NCBI GenBank assembly: GCA_016703325.1
Contig: JADJCH010000015.1
Span: forward strand, 70,249-134,248
DNA length: 64,000 bases
Origin: Burkholderiales bacterium
Lineage (GTDB): Bacteria; Pseudomonadota; Gammaproteobacteria; Burkholderiales; Burkholderiaceae_C
Direction: 5' to 3'
Part shown: piece by piece, positions 27,763 through 35,864 of the stretch
How positions within the stretch are numbered: the stretch's first letter is position 1
Layout of the letters: every line of letters starts with the position of its first letter
Notes under the pieces: model-generated
What the model was told of the DNA's origin: nothing
What the model saw: the letters and a program-made list of their open reading frames with translations, nothing else
The model's database searches: none
Made by a program: the position numbers and the translations under genes

Positions 27763-27862
27763 CTGCAGATTGACACGGTGACCCAGAAAAACTCTAGCCG
27801 CGACAAGCACTTGCAAAACCGGCTCTCGCGGACCCCTTGTGCTTTCGGTGCAGATTGACACG
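27763..27862. repeat. 14-bp direct repeats at the left edge of the integrase module
   Basis: TGCAGATTGACACG occurs at 27763-27776 and again at 27849-27862, 86 bases apart, between the truncated DUF1302 gene and the integrase stop. They may be recombinase sites or element-end repeats. Confidence 0.55.
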
Positions 27863-27882
27863 CTTCAACCTGCCCCGACCGT

Positions 27883-29586
27883 TCACGCCGCAGGCGCCTC
27901 GAACGCCCCACCGATCTGCCTCGCCCGGCGAAGATCGTCCGAGTGCAGGTACATGGACGTTGTCGACAAGGACGCGTGTCGCAGGTTGTCGCGCACCGTA
28001 GTCAGCTCCGCTCCGCGCTGAAGCGCATGGGTCGCGTGTGTGTGGCGCATCCAGTGCGGTGTGGCCCGCCGCAGTTGCTCGGCCAGCGCCGGATTCGTGT
28101 CGGCCAGGACATCGGCCGTTGTGGCGAAGAACCTCTTCACAATTGCCCACAACCGCTTGGACGTGATGCCGACCTCGCCATCGAGGCTGCCGAGCAACGG
28201 CGTGGCGGGGTTCCACTTCGCTGGCGTCACGGGGAGGCCGCGCTGAGCAAGGTGCCGGTCCAGAACACCACGCGCCAGCCCTGGCAGCACCACCTTGCCG
28301 GCCTTGCTGCCTTTGCCGACCACGTGCAGCCAGGTATCGCCGTGCGCGTCGACCTCGATGGATCCAAGCTTGGCGTGCACCAGTTCGCCAGCACGCAGCC
28401 CGGTGCTGTAGCTGAAGTCGATCAGGAAGCGAAGCCTTTGGGCTGCGCCCGGCTGCCAACCGTACGTCCACTCCAGCCCCTCGGCGACCGTCCTTACAAG
28501 CTTCCACTCACCTTCGGAAAAGGATCTCGTCGTGTCCAGGGTCGTCTGCCTGGCGCCGCGGACCTTGATGCCGGCGAAGGGATTGGCCAGTACGTACCGC
28601 TGCTCGATCAGCCACCGGAACATCGAGCTCAGCACGGACAGCGCATAGGCCCTGGAGCGCGTGGACAGGCCGCCAGCGAACGGCCGCCACTCGGCGGAGT
28701 GGCGAGGCGACGCCGGCCCTACCCAACGCTGCCTCGGCGTCGGTTGCCGCAAGAAAGCCCGGTACGTCACGGCGTCCTCGGTGGCCAGCGAGGACAGGGC
28801 CACGCCGCGCTCGACGATCGCCCACAGGATCAGCCGCTCAGCTTCCTTGCGGTAGGCCCGCTGCGTGGCGGGCGCTTCGTGCAGCGACAGCCAAGCCTGG
28901 ACCGCCTCGTAGTCGTTGTTGGCCCGCAGGGCGCACGACGCGCGCGGCGCACGATGCAGGCCCACGGTGCCGTCGACCTCATGTGGCACGACGAGCTTCT
29001 CCCAGGGAACTACATCCGATGGCGCCTGGGTGACCAGCAGCGCGCGAGCACGGTCGGTCAGGTCTTCATGCGCGGCAAAGAACGCCTCGATCCGGCGCGC
29101 ACCGGCCTTGCCGATGCCGTCGATGTCGACCCACCAACGTCTGCGGCGGGGTACTCGAAGCGTGAGGTCGGCCAAGGTCTTGATGCCAGCCTTGCGCAAC
29201 GCAGCGGCTACGCGTGGCTCAAGCCAGTGGTCGACCCCGTCGCCGATCAGAGGTACGGGAACTGGCGCGCTGCGGAGTTGCTCAATGGCGGTGGCCACGG
29301 CGCGTGCGGCTGCGGGGCCTTTGCGGGCAGGTCCGGTGAAAAGCTTGGCCAGGTCGTCCCGATGGCGCGACCTAGCGAAGGCCGCGATGTCACGGCGGAT
29401 CGCCCCGATGACGCCGCGCGACGACTGTCCCGCCGACCGCGCTTGACCGAGGTACCGCGCCACCGCATCCCTCGACGACAGCCCCTCGTGCCAGGCCCGA
29501 AGTGCCGCCAGCTCCGCCGCTTCAGGCAGCGACAGCAGCTTTGCGGTTACAGACAAGCCGGTTTCCACGCGAGACAGTTTACGCAT
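27883..29586 (-). CDS. Tyrosine recombinase / phage-type integrase (DUF3701-like N-terminus)
   Basis: This 567-residue site-specific recombinase has an N-terminal extension of about 200 residues ('LRAWHEGLSSRDAVARYLG', 'IDGIGKAGARRIEAFFA') like integrases labelled DUF3701, then a core-binding domain and the catalytic domain. The first catalytic Arg is in 'STGLRAGE', the H-x-x-R box in 'HWMRHTHATHAL', and the nucleophile Tyr at about residue 546 in 'TSMYLHSDD'. It looks functional. It sits directly against the truncated DUF1302 gene and next to a toxin-antitoxin pair, so it probably brought this module in. Confidence 0.9.
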   Translation of the reverse strand: MRKLSRVETGLSVTAKLLSLPEAAELAALRAWHEGLSSRDAVARYLGQARSAGQSSRGVIGAIRRDIAAFARSRHRDDLAKLFTGPARKGPAAARAVATAIEQLRSAPVPVPLIGDGVDHWLEPRVAAALRKAGIKTLADLTLRVPRRRRWWVDIDGIGKAGARRIEAFFAAHEDLTDRARALLVTQAPSDVVPWEKLVVPHEVDGTVGLHRAPRASCALRANNDYEAVQAWLSLHEAPATQRAYRKEAERLILWAIVERGVALSSLATEDAVTYRAFLRQPTPRQRWVGPASPRHSAEWRPFAGGLSTRSRAYALSVLSSMFRWLIEQRYVLANPFAGIKVRGARQTTLDTTRSFSEGEWKLVRTVAEGLEWTYGWQPGAAQRLRFLIDFSYSTGLRAGELVHAKLGSIEVDAHGDTWLHVVGKGSKAGKVVLPGLARGVLDRHLAQRGLPVTPAKWNPATPLLGSLDGEVGITSKRLWAIVKRFFATTADVLADTNPALAEQLRRATPHWMRHTHATHALQRGAELTTVRDNLRHASLSTTSMYLHSDDLRRARQIGGAFEAPAA

Positions 29587-29745
29587 CTGGCAGTGCTATG
29601 CCGCTAAGGTTAGTTATCGGCCTAGGAGCGACAAGAGGCCTCGCGTTTCAGACTTGCACCGCCGGGTTCGGGCTTGGCTCGCCCGTTGTCAGCACCAGCA
29701 GCGAACTGCCGCGGCGGTCACCTGTCAGCGGCGGCGCCTAACTCC

Positions 29746-29780
29746 ATTTGCCACATTTGCTTGGTTGTCCGGATTTGCTT
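29746..29780 (+). promoter_or_regulatory. Direct-repeat operator/promoter of the RES toxin-antitoxin operon
   Basis: ATTTGC occurs at 29746, and ATTTGCTT at 29755-29762 and 29773-29780, directly before a -10-like TAGAAT and the antitoxin start at 29792. Repeats covering the promoter suggest autoregulation by the antitoxin-toxin complex, as in other type II systems. Confidence 0.5.
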
Positions 29781-29791
29781 AGAATCCGCCT

Positions 29792-30406
29792 ATGAGCACC
29801 GATCTCAGCACTCCCGTCCTGCTGCGCCGCATCGCGCAGCTCGAGGCCACCGTTGGGCGCCTCAGCGAGGACCTAGGCACACTCCGCTCAGCGGTCAGCA
29901 AGCAAGGGCTGCAACTGCCAAGGTCACGAGGCGTTCGAGCCCGAGTGGCGCACGCCCGGTCCCCCGCCGCGGACAACCAGCATGCTCAGGCCACCGGCGG
30001 CCTGGCGGGCGCCACCGCGCGCGGCGAGGCAGCGCGTGTCCAGTGGGTCAAGGATGGCCTCGTCGTGCCCGGTGAGCAACTCGCGCAAGCCTGGGGGCTC
30101 ACCCGCCAGGCTTTAGCGCCGGCCGCAGACCGGGGTGAAATCCTCGCGGTGAAAGTCGGCAATCGGCTGTACTACCCGCAGGCATTCCTGGGGATGGACC
30201 GCGAGGCCGTGGCAGCCATCTGCCGCGCGCTCGGTGACCTCGGCGCCAGCGAGAAGCTGATGTTCTGGCTGCGCGAGCACGGCGCCCTCGCAGGAAAGAG
30301 CGTCGCCGCCGCGTTGGAGGCGGGGACTGCCTTGGCCAAGGTGGAGCGCCTGGCCGCGGCATGGGCGCGCGAGCGAGGCGCCTCGCGTGTCGCTGCGGCT
30401 GCCTGA
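29792..30406 (+). CDS. Antitoxin partner of the RES toxin
   Basis: This 204-residue protein precedes a RES-domain gene and overlaps it by 20 bases. It has an N-terminal coiled-coil-like stretch ('LLRRIAQLEATVGRLSEDLGTLRSAVSKQ'), a basic linker and a C-terminal half with a helix-turn-helix-like section ('EQLAQAWGLTRQALAPAADRGEILAVKVGNRLYYPQ') followed by a helical region ('LMFWLREHGALAGKSVAAALEAG'). This layout fits the Xre/MbcA/ParS antitoxin group. The assignment depends mostly on the neighbour. Confidence 0.72.
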   Translation: MSTDLSTPVLLRRIAQLEATVGRLSEDLGTLRSAVSKQGLQLPRSRGVRARVAHARSPAADNQHAQATGGLAGATARGEAARVQWVKDGLVVPGEQLAQAWGLTRQALAPAADRGEILAVKVGNRLYYPQAFLGMDREAVAAICRALGDLGASEKLMFWLREHGALAGKSVAAALEAGTALAKVERLAAAWARERGASRVAAAA

Positions 30407-30986
30407 TCCCGGCTCCTTCGAGGATCTGCTTCGACCGACCAGGATCGAAGTCGCGTCGCTCGTGCGCTTGAGCCGGCATCCGGCCACCGAGCCGTACTGG
30501 TCTGCTGGGGTCTACCGCTTTGATGATCCAGATCCTGGCGGTGCCGGCCCGTTCGGTACCTGCTACACCGCCAACACCATCGAGGTTGCCTTCGCGGAGA
30601 GCGTCATCCATGAGTGCGGGCGGTTCGTCGGAGGCAGCTACGAGGTGCCGGCCGCAGAACTGACCGAGCGCTCGGTCGTGCGGTTTGCCTGTGAACGGCG
30701 CAAGACGCTGGTACTGGCTGACCTGACCGGTGCAGCGCTCAAGGCCCTGGGACTGAACAACGACATCAGTGCATCCGCCGACTACACGGCGAGCCAGGCC
30801 TGGGCGCGAGCGATCCACGGTGCGAGTCCGCGCTGGGATGGAATCCGGTACGTGTCGCGGCAGATGAACAAGGGGTTCGCCTACGCCATCTTCGAGCGCA
30901 GTGGACTGCGCAAGCTGCGCGCCGAGAAGCTCAAGGCGCGGCAGGTGGATGACCTCTGCGATCGGTTCAACGTCACCGCGGTCTGA
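30387..30986 (+). CDS. RES-domain toxin (NAD+-consuming family)
   Basis: This 199-residue protein has the RES fold. 'LVRLSRHPATEPYW' supplies the conserved Arg, 'GPFGTCYTANTIEVAFAESVIHE' the Tyr/Glu region, and 'TASQAWARAIHG..WDGIRYVSR' the late part. RES toxins break down NAD+ and are related to ADP-ribosyltransferases. It probably starts at GTG 30387, inside the antitoxin gene. It is intact and next to the integrase, typical of a mobile stabilisation module. Confidence 0.87.
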   Translation: MSLRLPDPGSFEDLLRPTRIEVASLVRLSRHPATEPYWSAGVYRFDDPDPGGAGPFGTCYTANTIEVAFAESVIHECGRFVGGSYEVPAAELTERSVVRFACERRKTLVLADLTGAALKALGLNNDISASADYTASQAWARAIHGASPRWDGIRYVSRQMNKGFAYAIFERSGLRKLRAEKLKARQVDDLCDRFNVTAV

Positions 30987-31400
30987 CGGCGCCGCGGTCC
31001 GAACCCGAAGGTCGGCAACCTGATGTACACCGGCCGTTCGCCGGCGAAAACCGGTCGGCTCCACTCGGCCATGAGCGGGTACTGGCGGTAGACCGCTTTG
31101 TTGCTCTCTGGCGGTTCAGAAATCGACCGCCAATCGGCTTATGTAACAGCTCAGGGTTTTGAACACTTGCCGCTGAACAGCTGACCGATGGGACCGTCTC
31201 GTTGGCGGGACAGGAGGAACGCTTCATGCCGTCCGCCCGCCCAGCCATGCTCTGTACCGTATGTACATCGCGTATGCAGTGGTATTTCCCGACCAGGACG
31301 GCCTGCCTGCGCCGAACGTGGTGCACGAGCGGCACAAGCACGAGACTTTCCCGTCGCCACTACGGCATCGCACACCGATCAACGTCGCGCAAGACAAAGG
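30987..31400. other. Intergenic stretch without a convincing gene
   Basis: These ~410 bases separate the RES toxin from the minus-strand lipid cluster. Small open frames exist on both strands but none has recognisable motifs, a ribosome site or consistent codon bias. The right boundary of the integrase module may lie here, but I found no repeat matching the left-side 14-bp repeats. Confidence 0.5.
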
Positions 31401-32049
31401 TCACGCCTGCGCCGGGCGCGGCCGCAGCAGCAGGTACAGGCTGAGGCCCAGCGCCCACAACGGGAACAGCAACGCCGCCCACAGCGTTTGCGTCAGGCCT
31501 AGCACCAGCAGCGCGGCCAGGGGCCCGGGTGGCCCAGACGAACAGGCGCGGCATGGCGCCGGTGCGATGGCACAGCGTGGCCAGCGAAAACATGAACACA
31601 GCGGCCATGCGCAGCGAATAAGTGTTGGTCATCTCGTAGGCCAGCCGACCGCCGAAGGCGAAGGTGCCGCTGTCGAAGAAGCGCTCGCCGTACTGTGCGT
31701 GCGCCGCCAGCAGCGCCTGCGTCGCGGCGCCGGCCATGAAGCTCATGCCGAGGAACAGCACGCCGCTGCCAAAGTACACCGAGGCCAGGAAGCGGTCCAC
31801 GCGTACGCCAATGTGCGTGCGCACCACGCCGATGAACCACAGGAAGGCGATGCCGCCCCAGGCCAGCAGGTCGGTTGCCAGGCGCAAATTGCCGGCCGGG
31901 TCGGCCAGCCAGCCGCCGCGCTCGACGATCGAGCCCGGAATCGACAGCCGCACCAACAGCAGCGCTGCGCCGAACAACAGCGCAAAGGCCACGCCGGCCA
32001 CGGCTGCCGCGCGCGGCACGGCCGCCAGGGGCGGTGCAGCTTCGCTCAC
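31401..32049 (-). CDS. Integral membrane protein of unknown function (C-terminal frameshift)
   Basis: Predicted membrane helices occur at 'AAVAGVAFALLFGAALLLVRL', 'LLAWGGIAFLWFIGVVRTH', 'FLASVYFGSGVLFLGMSFMAGA' and 'RMAAVFMFSLATLC'. After 'RLFVWATRA' (about 31530, in a GGGGCCCGGG run) the membrane-like sequence continues in the next frame ('LLVLGLTQTLWAALLFPLWAL', ending 'LLLRPRPAQA') to a stop at 31401-31403. One indel would restore a protein of about 215 residues. It starts with GTG one base after the GMC oxidoreductase stop and is the last gene of the cluster. Its function is unknown. Confidence 0.75.
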
Positions 32050-32050
32050 T

Positions 32051-33643
32051 TCAGGTCTTCAGTTGTTTGGCCAGCGCCGTGGCGTTCTGCGCCACCAGCC
32101 CATAGATCGACAACTGCGGGTTGGCGCCGATGCTAGTCGGGAATACCGAGCCGTCCATCACCGACAGGTTGGCCAATTGATGATGCCGGCCGCCGCTGTC
32201 GACGACGCCGCGCTTCGGGTTCTGGCTCATCGCGCAGCCGCCCATCAGGTGTGCGGTGAACAGCGTGGCGCGGAACTTCTTCAGCGGCAGCTCGGCAATC
32301 GCCTTCTTCGCATCGGTCCAGCTCGTCTGGTAGCTCGCGTCGATGTGCGCCTGGCGCACCCGCTGGGCGCCGGCCGCGAACTGCAGCTCGGCCATGCTCA
32401 GGTAGGCGCGCCTCACACCTTCCCACACGTAGTCGCTGAGCTCGTAGTCGCGCATCGGGCTGCCATCGTCGGCCAGGCGGATGCTGCCGCCGGGGCTTTG
32501 TTCGACGAAGCCGTCGCGCAGCAGCGCCAGCACGGCGTTGGTGTGCGGCAACGCAGCCATCTCCTTGCGCAGGTCGTCGCCGTAGGCGTTGAGCACGCCC
32601 GCACAGATGCCGGGGAAGATCGGCGGCACCTCGAGCTTGTAGCCCATCGGCCCGGTGGCGCCGTCCTTCCACTGGAAGTGGTCGGAGGCCGTGGACTGCG
32701 GCGCGCCATAGAAGGGGTCGATGCGCTCGGGCATCTGCGCCAGCGAAAGCACCACCGGGTGGATCAGCGTGTGCTGGCCCAGCTGCTTGTGCGGGTCGGG
32801 CAATTGCGATCGCAGCAGCAGCGCGGGGGTGTTGATGGCGCCGCCGGCGGCGATGAAGTGCCGCGCCTTGATCGTCACCAGCGTGCCGCTGGGCGTGCGG
32901 CCATCGTCGCGCAGCGCCTCGCCGACCGCGCCGGTGATCTTGTCGCTGGCATGCTGCAGCTGGCGCACGCGCAGCCGGTGCACCAGCGTCGCGCCGTGGC
33001 GCAGCGCTTCGGGGATGGTGGACACCAGCATCGACTGCTTGGCATTGACCGGACAGCCGAAGCCGCAGTAGCCCGAGTTCCAGCAGCCGCGCACGTTGCG
33101 CGGTATCGCATGCGCCTCCCAGCCGAGCTTGTCGCAGCCGCGCTTGAGCACGCTGTTGTTGGCGTTCTGCGCCTCCCACAGCATCACGTCCAGTCGCTTC
33201 TCCATCTGCTCGAACCAGGGCTTCATGTCCTCGACGCCGTGGCCCACCACCTCGCGTTCGGCGGCCCAGAACTTCAGCGTCGGCTCCGGCGTGCGGAAGC
33301 TCGAGGTCCAGTTGACGGTGGTCGAACCGCCGACCGAGCGCCCCTGCAGCACGGCGATGGCGCCGTCGGACGTGGCACGTGCGGCGCCTTCCTGGTACAG
33401 CTCGCGCAGGGCGCGGCCCTCGTCCATGTCCTTGAAGCTGTCCGAGGTGCGCAATGCGCCCTCTTCCAGCAGCAGCACCTTCAGTCCGGAGAGAGTCAGG
33501 ATCTCGGCGGCCACGCCGCCGCCGGCGCCGCTGCCGATGATGGCCACGTCGGCCTCCATCGTCTGCGGCGCCGTCAGCTTGGCCGCGTCGATGACCTTCC
33601 AGCCCGAGGCGATGCCTTCGGTGTAGATGTCGGGTAGGGCCAT
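32051..33643 (-). CDS. GMC-family oxidoreductase (long-chain alcohol oxidase/dehydrogenase-like)
   Basis: This 530-residue FAD enzyme has 'ADVAIIGSGAGGGVAAEIL' (dinucleotide fold, about 32-50), 'GRSVGGSTTVNW' and a cysteine-containing 'CWNSGYCGFGCPVNAKQSM'. The C-terminal GMC domain has 'LFTAHLMGGCAMSQNPKRGVVD' and 'LSVMDGSVFPTSIGANPQLSIYG'. GMC enzymes oxidise alcohols to aldehydes. With the aldehyde dehydrogenase, acyl-CoA ligase and alkylsulfatase in the same cluster, a long-chain alcohol is the likely substrate, similar to fatty alcohol oxidases. Confidence 0.88.
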   Translation of the reverse strand: MALPDIYTEGIASGWKVIDAAKLTAPQTMEADVAIIGSGAGGGVAAEILTLSGLKVLLLEEGALRTSDSFKDMDEGRALRELYQEGAARATSDGAIAVLQGRSVGGSTTVNWTSSFRTPEPTLKFWAAEREVVGHGVEDMKPWFEQMEKRLDVMLWEAQNANNSVLKRGCDKLGWEAHAIPRNVRGCWNSGYCGFGCPVNAKQSMLVSTIPEALRHGATLVHRLRVRQLQHASDKITGAVGEALRDDGRTPSGTLVTIKARHFIAAGGAINTPALLLRSQLPDPHKQLGQHTLIHPVVLSLAQMPERIDPFYGAPQSTASDHFQWKDGATGPMGYKLEVPPIFPGICAGVLNAYGDDLRKEMAALPHTNAVLALLRDGFVEQSPGGSIRLADDGSPMRDYELSDYVWEGVRRAYLSMAELQFAAGAQRVRQAHIDASYQTSWTDAKKAIAELPLKKFRATLFTAHLMGGCAMSQNPKRGVVDSGGRHHQLANLSVMDGSVFPTSIGANPQLSIYGLVAQNATALAKQLKT

Positions 33644-33652
33644 GGCAGGCTT

Positions 33653-34219
33653 TCAGGAGTTGATGGCGTTGAACACGTATTCCAGCGGCCCCGGGTAGCC
33701 GGTCGAGGGCCAACTCTCGGGCAACACGTAGAAGCTCGACGAGGTGAGCTTGACCAGCACGTTGCCGCCGGCATTCAGCGTGGCGAAGCGGCTGCCGCGC
33801 CAGCGGGCCAAGAAGGCCCGCATCTTGTCGATACCGGCCTCGTTCCACGCGCCGACGCCGGTCAGTGCGTAGCGCAGTGGGCCGATGGCCAACAGGTCGA
33901 GCAGCTTGCGCAGTTCCTGCCGGCTGCCCAGGTCGAGCCCGGCACAGGTACCGTCAATGTTGTGCAGCGTGCGCTCGACCAGCTTGCTGCGCTGGGCAGC
34001 GTCGAAGGCGCCGAGTTCGGTGACCACCGCTGGTGCCAGCGCGCTGAACAGTTCCACGTCGCCGGGGCGCAGAAAGAGATAGCCGGCCGATGGGGTCTTG
34101 GCCGCGTCGCTGCAGCCGACGACGGCCGTGCCCACCGTGAGCGCCAGCGAGAAGCCGAGGCCCACCTTGAGAAAGTCGCGCCGCGGCAGGCCGCGGTCTT
34201 CAGCAGCTTCGATAGGCAT
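33653..34219 (-). CDS. Tat-exported small subunit-like protein
   Basis: This 188-residue protein begins with a twin-arginine signal ('LPRRDFLKVGLGFSLALTVGTAVVGC'); the Cys after 'AVVG' could also be lipidated. The mature part ('GDVELFSALAPAVVTELGAFD', 'LLDLLAIGPLRYALTGVGAWNEA') resembles the small helical partner (gluconate-2-dehydrogenase subunit-3-like) found next to GMC dehydrogenases. It lies 9 bases upstream of the GMC gene, so a periplasmic or membrane-bound complex is likely. Confidence 0.78.
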   Translation of the reverse strand: MPIEAAEDRGLPRRDFLKVGLGFSLALTVGTAVVGCSDAAKTPSAGYLFLRPGDVELFSALAPAVVTELGAFDAAQRSKLVERTLHNIDGTCAGLDLGSRQELRKLLDLLAIGPLRYALTGVGAWNEAGIDKMRAFLARWRGSRFATLNAGGNVLVKLTSSSFYVLPESWPSTGYPGPLEYVFNAINS

Positions 34220-34231
34220 GACCGTCTCTCG

Positions 34232-35854
34232 TCAACTGAACACGCCGCCGTACTGCTTGCGCAGGTCGGCCTTCTGCACCTTGCCGGTGCCACCCACCGG
34301 CAGCGAGTCGACGAAGACCACGTCGTCCGGCACCCACCACTTGGCCACGCGCTCGGCCAGGAAGGCGAGGATCTCGTCCTTCTCGAGCGCCTGGCCCGGC
34401 TTGCGCACGATGAACAGCAGCGGGCGCTCGTCCCACTTCGGATGCTTGACGCCGATCACCGCCGCCATCGCCACGCCGGGGTGGCCCATCGCGGCGTTTT
34501 CCAGGTCGATCGAACTGATCCACTCGCCGCCGGTCTTGATCACGTCCTTGGCGCGGTCGCGGATCTGCATCACGCCATCGGCGTCGATCGTCGCCACGTC
34601 GCCGGTCGGGAACCAGCCGTCCTGCAGCGGCGAGCTTTCGCCCTTGAAGTAGCCGGAGACGATCCACTGCCCGCGCACCATCAGCTCGCCCTGCGAACTG
34701 CCGTCGCGCGGCAGCGTCGCGCCGCTCTCGTCGACGACCTTGATCTCAACGCCGAACACCGACTTGCCCTGCTTGGCGACGACCGCATGCTTGTCGGCGG
34801 CGGACAGCGGATCGTGCTTGCTCATCAGCGCGCTCATCGTCGCCACTGCGGTGGTCTCGGTCATGCCCCAGCCGTGGCGCACCTCGACGCCGTACTCGTC
34901 AGCGAACTTGGCGATCAGCGCCAGCGGCATCGCCGAGCCGCCGACCGCCGTACGCCGCATCGTCGTAAAGCGCAGCTTGTTCGCTTCCACATACTGCAGC
35001 AGCGCCAGCCAGATCGTCGGCACGCCGGCGCTGACGGTGACACGTTCGCTTTCCATCAGCTCGTACAGGCTCGCGCCATCGAGCTTCGGCCCCGGCAGCA
35101 CCAGCCGGGCGCCGAACATCGGCGCGCCGTAAGGGATGCACCAGGCGTTGATGTGGAACATCGGCACCACCGGCAGGATCGTCTCGCGCGCCGACAGCGA
35201 CAGCACGCCCGGCGTGCTGCCGACCAGCGCGTTGAGCACGATCGCGCGGTGCGAGTACAGCGCGCCCTTCGGGTTGCCCGTGGTGCCCGAGGTGTAGCAA
35301 AGTGCCGCGCCGCTGCGCTCGTCGAACTGCGGCCATTCGAAGTGCTCGCTGTGCGGCGCGATCAGCTCCTCGTAGCTCAGCACGTTGGCCACGCCCTCGA
35401 TGGCCGGCGTGTTCGCCTTGTCGGCGAAACAGACCCAGGCCTTGACCTTGGGGCAATGCGCGGCGATGCCCTTGATGAGCGGCGCGAAGGTCGCATCGAA
35501 CAGTATCACCTGGTCTTCGGCGTGGTTGATCACGTAGATCAGTTGCTGCGGGTGCAGCCGCGGGTTGACCGTGTGCATCACCATGCCGCTGCCCGAAACC
35601 GCGTAGTAGGCCTCCAGGTGGCGGTGGTTGTTCCAGGCGATCGAGCCGACCGCGCTGCCGGCCGAAAGGCCGAGCTGGCCGAGCGCATGCGCCAGCTTGC
35701 GCGCGCGCTTGGCGCAGTCGGCATAGGTGTAGCGGAACAGCGGTCCGTGGGTTTCGCGCGAGACAATCTCGACGTCACCGTACTGCGCGGCGGCGTGTTC
35801 GATCACGTTGGACAGCAGCAGCGGCTGGTCCATCATCAGACCGGGTTGAAGCAT
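34232..35854 (-). CDS. Long/medium-chain fatty acid-CoA ligase (AMP-binding, AlkK-like)
   Basis: This 540-residue adenylate-forming enzyme has the P-loop 'YTSGTTGNPKGALYSHRAIV', the 'GWGMTETT' motif, 'GWFPTGDVATIDADGVMQIRDRAKDVIKTGGEWIS' and a C-terminal Lys in 'GGTGKVQKADLRKQY'. It activates a carboxylic acid to acyl-AMP and then acyl-CoA. Similarity in length and motif spacing points to the medium/long-chain AlkK group. It provides acyl-CoA for beta-oxidation or for the wax ester synthase two genes upstream. Confidence 0.9.
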   Translation of the reverse strand: MLQPGLMMDQPLLLSNVIEHAAAQYGDVEIVSRETHGPLFRYTYADCAKRARKLAHALGQLGLSAGSAVGSIAWNNHRHLEAYYAVSGSGMVMHTVNPRLHPQQLIYVINHAEDQVILFDATFAPLIKGIAAHCPKVKAWVCFADKANTPAIEGVANVLSYEELIAPHSEHFEWPQFDERSGAALCYTSGTTGNPKGALYSHRAIVLNALVGSTPGVLSLSARETILPVVPMFHINAWCIPYGAPMFGARLVLPGPKLDGASLYELMESERVTVSAGVPTIWLALLQYVEANKLRFTTMRRTAVGGSAMPLALIAKFADEYGVEVRHGWGMTETTAVATMSALMSKHDPLSAADKHAVVAKQGKSVFGVEIKVVDESGATLPRDGSSQGELMVRGQWIVSGYFKGESSPLQDGWFPTGDVATIDADGVMQIRDRAKDVIKTGGEWISSIDLENAAMGHPGVAMAAVIGVKHPKWDERPLLFIVRKPGQALEKDEILAFLAERVAKWWVPDDVVFVDSLPVGGTGKVQKADLRKQYGGVFS

Positions 35855-35864
35855 GGTGTTCTCC

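Noticed and set aside
25207..27861. An 884-residue minus-strand frame across the monooxygenase and LysR genes
   Set aside because: It is Arg/Pro/His-rich with no domain. The plus-strand FAD enzyme and the minus-strand LysR gene in another frame account for the coding signal.
28000..29500. Plus-strand frames across the integrase as additional element genes
   Set aside because: They are antisense to a recombinase with all catalytic residues and have no start signals or motifs.
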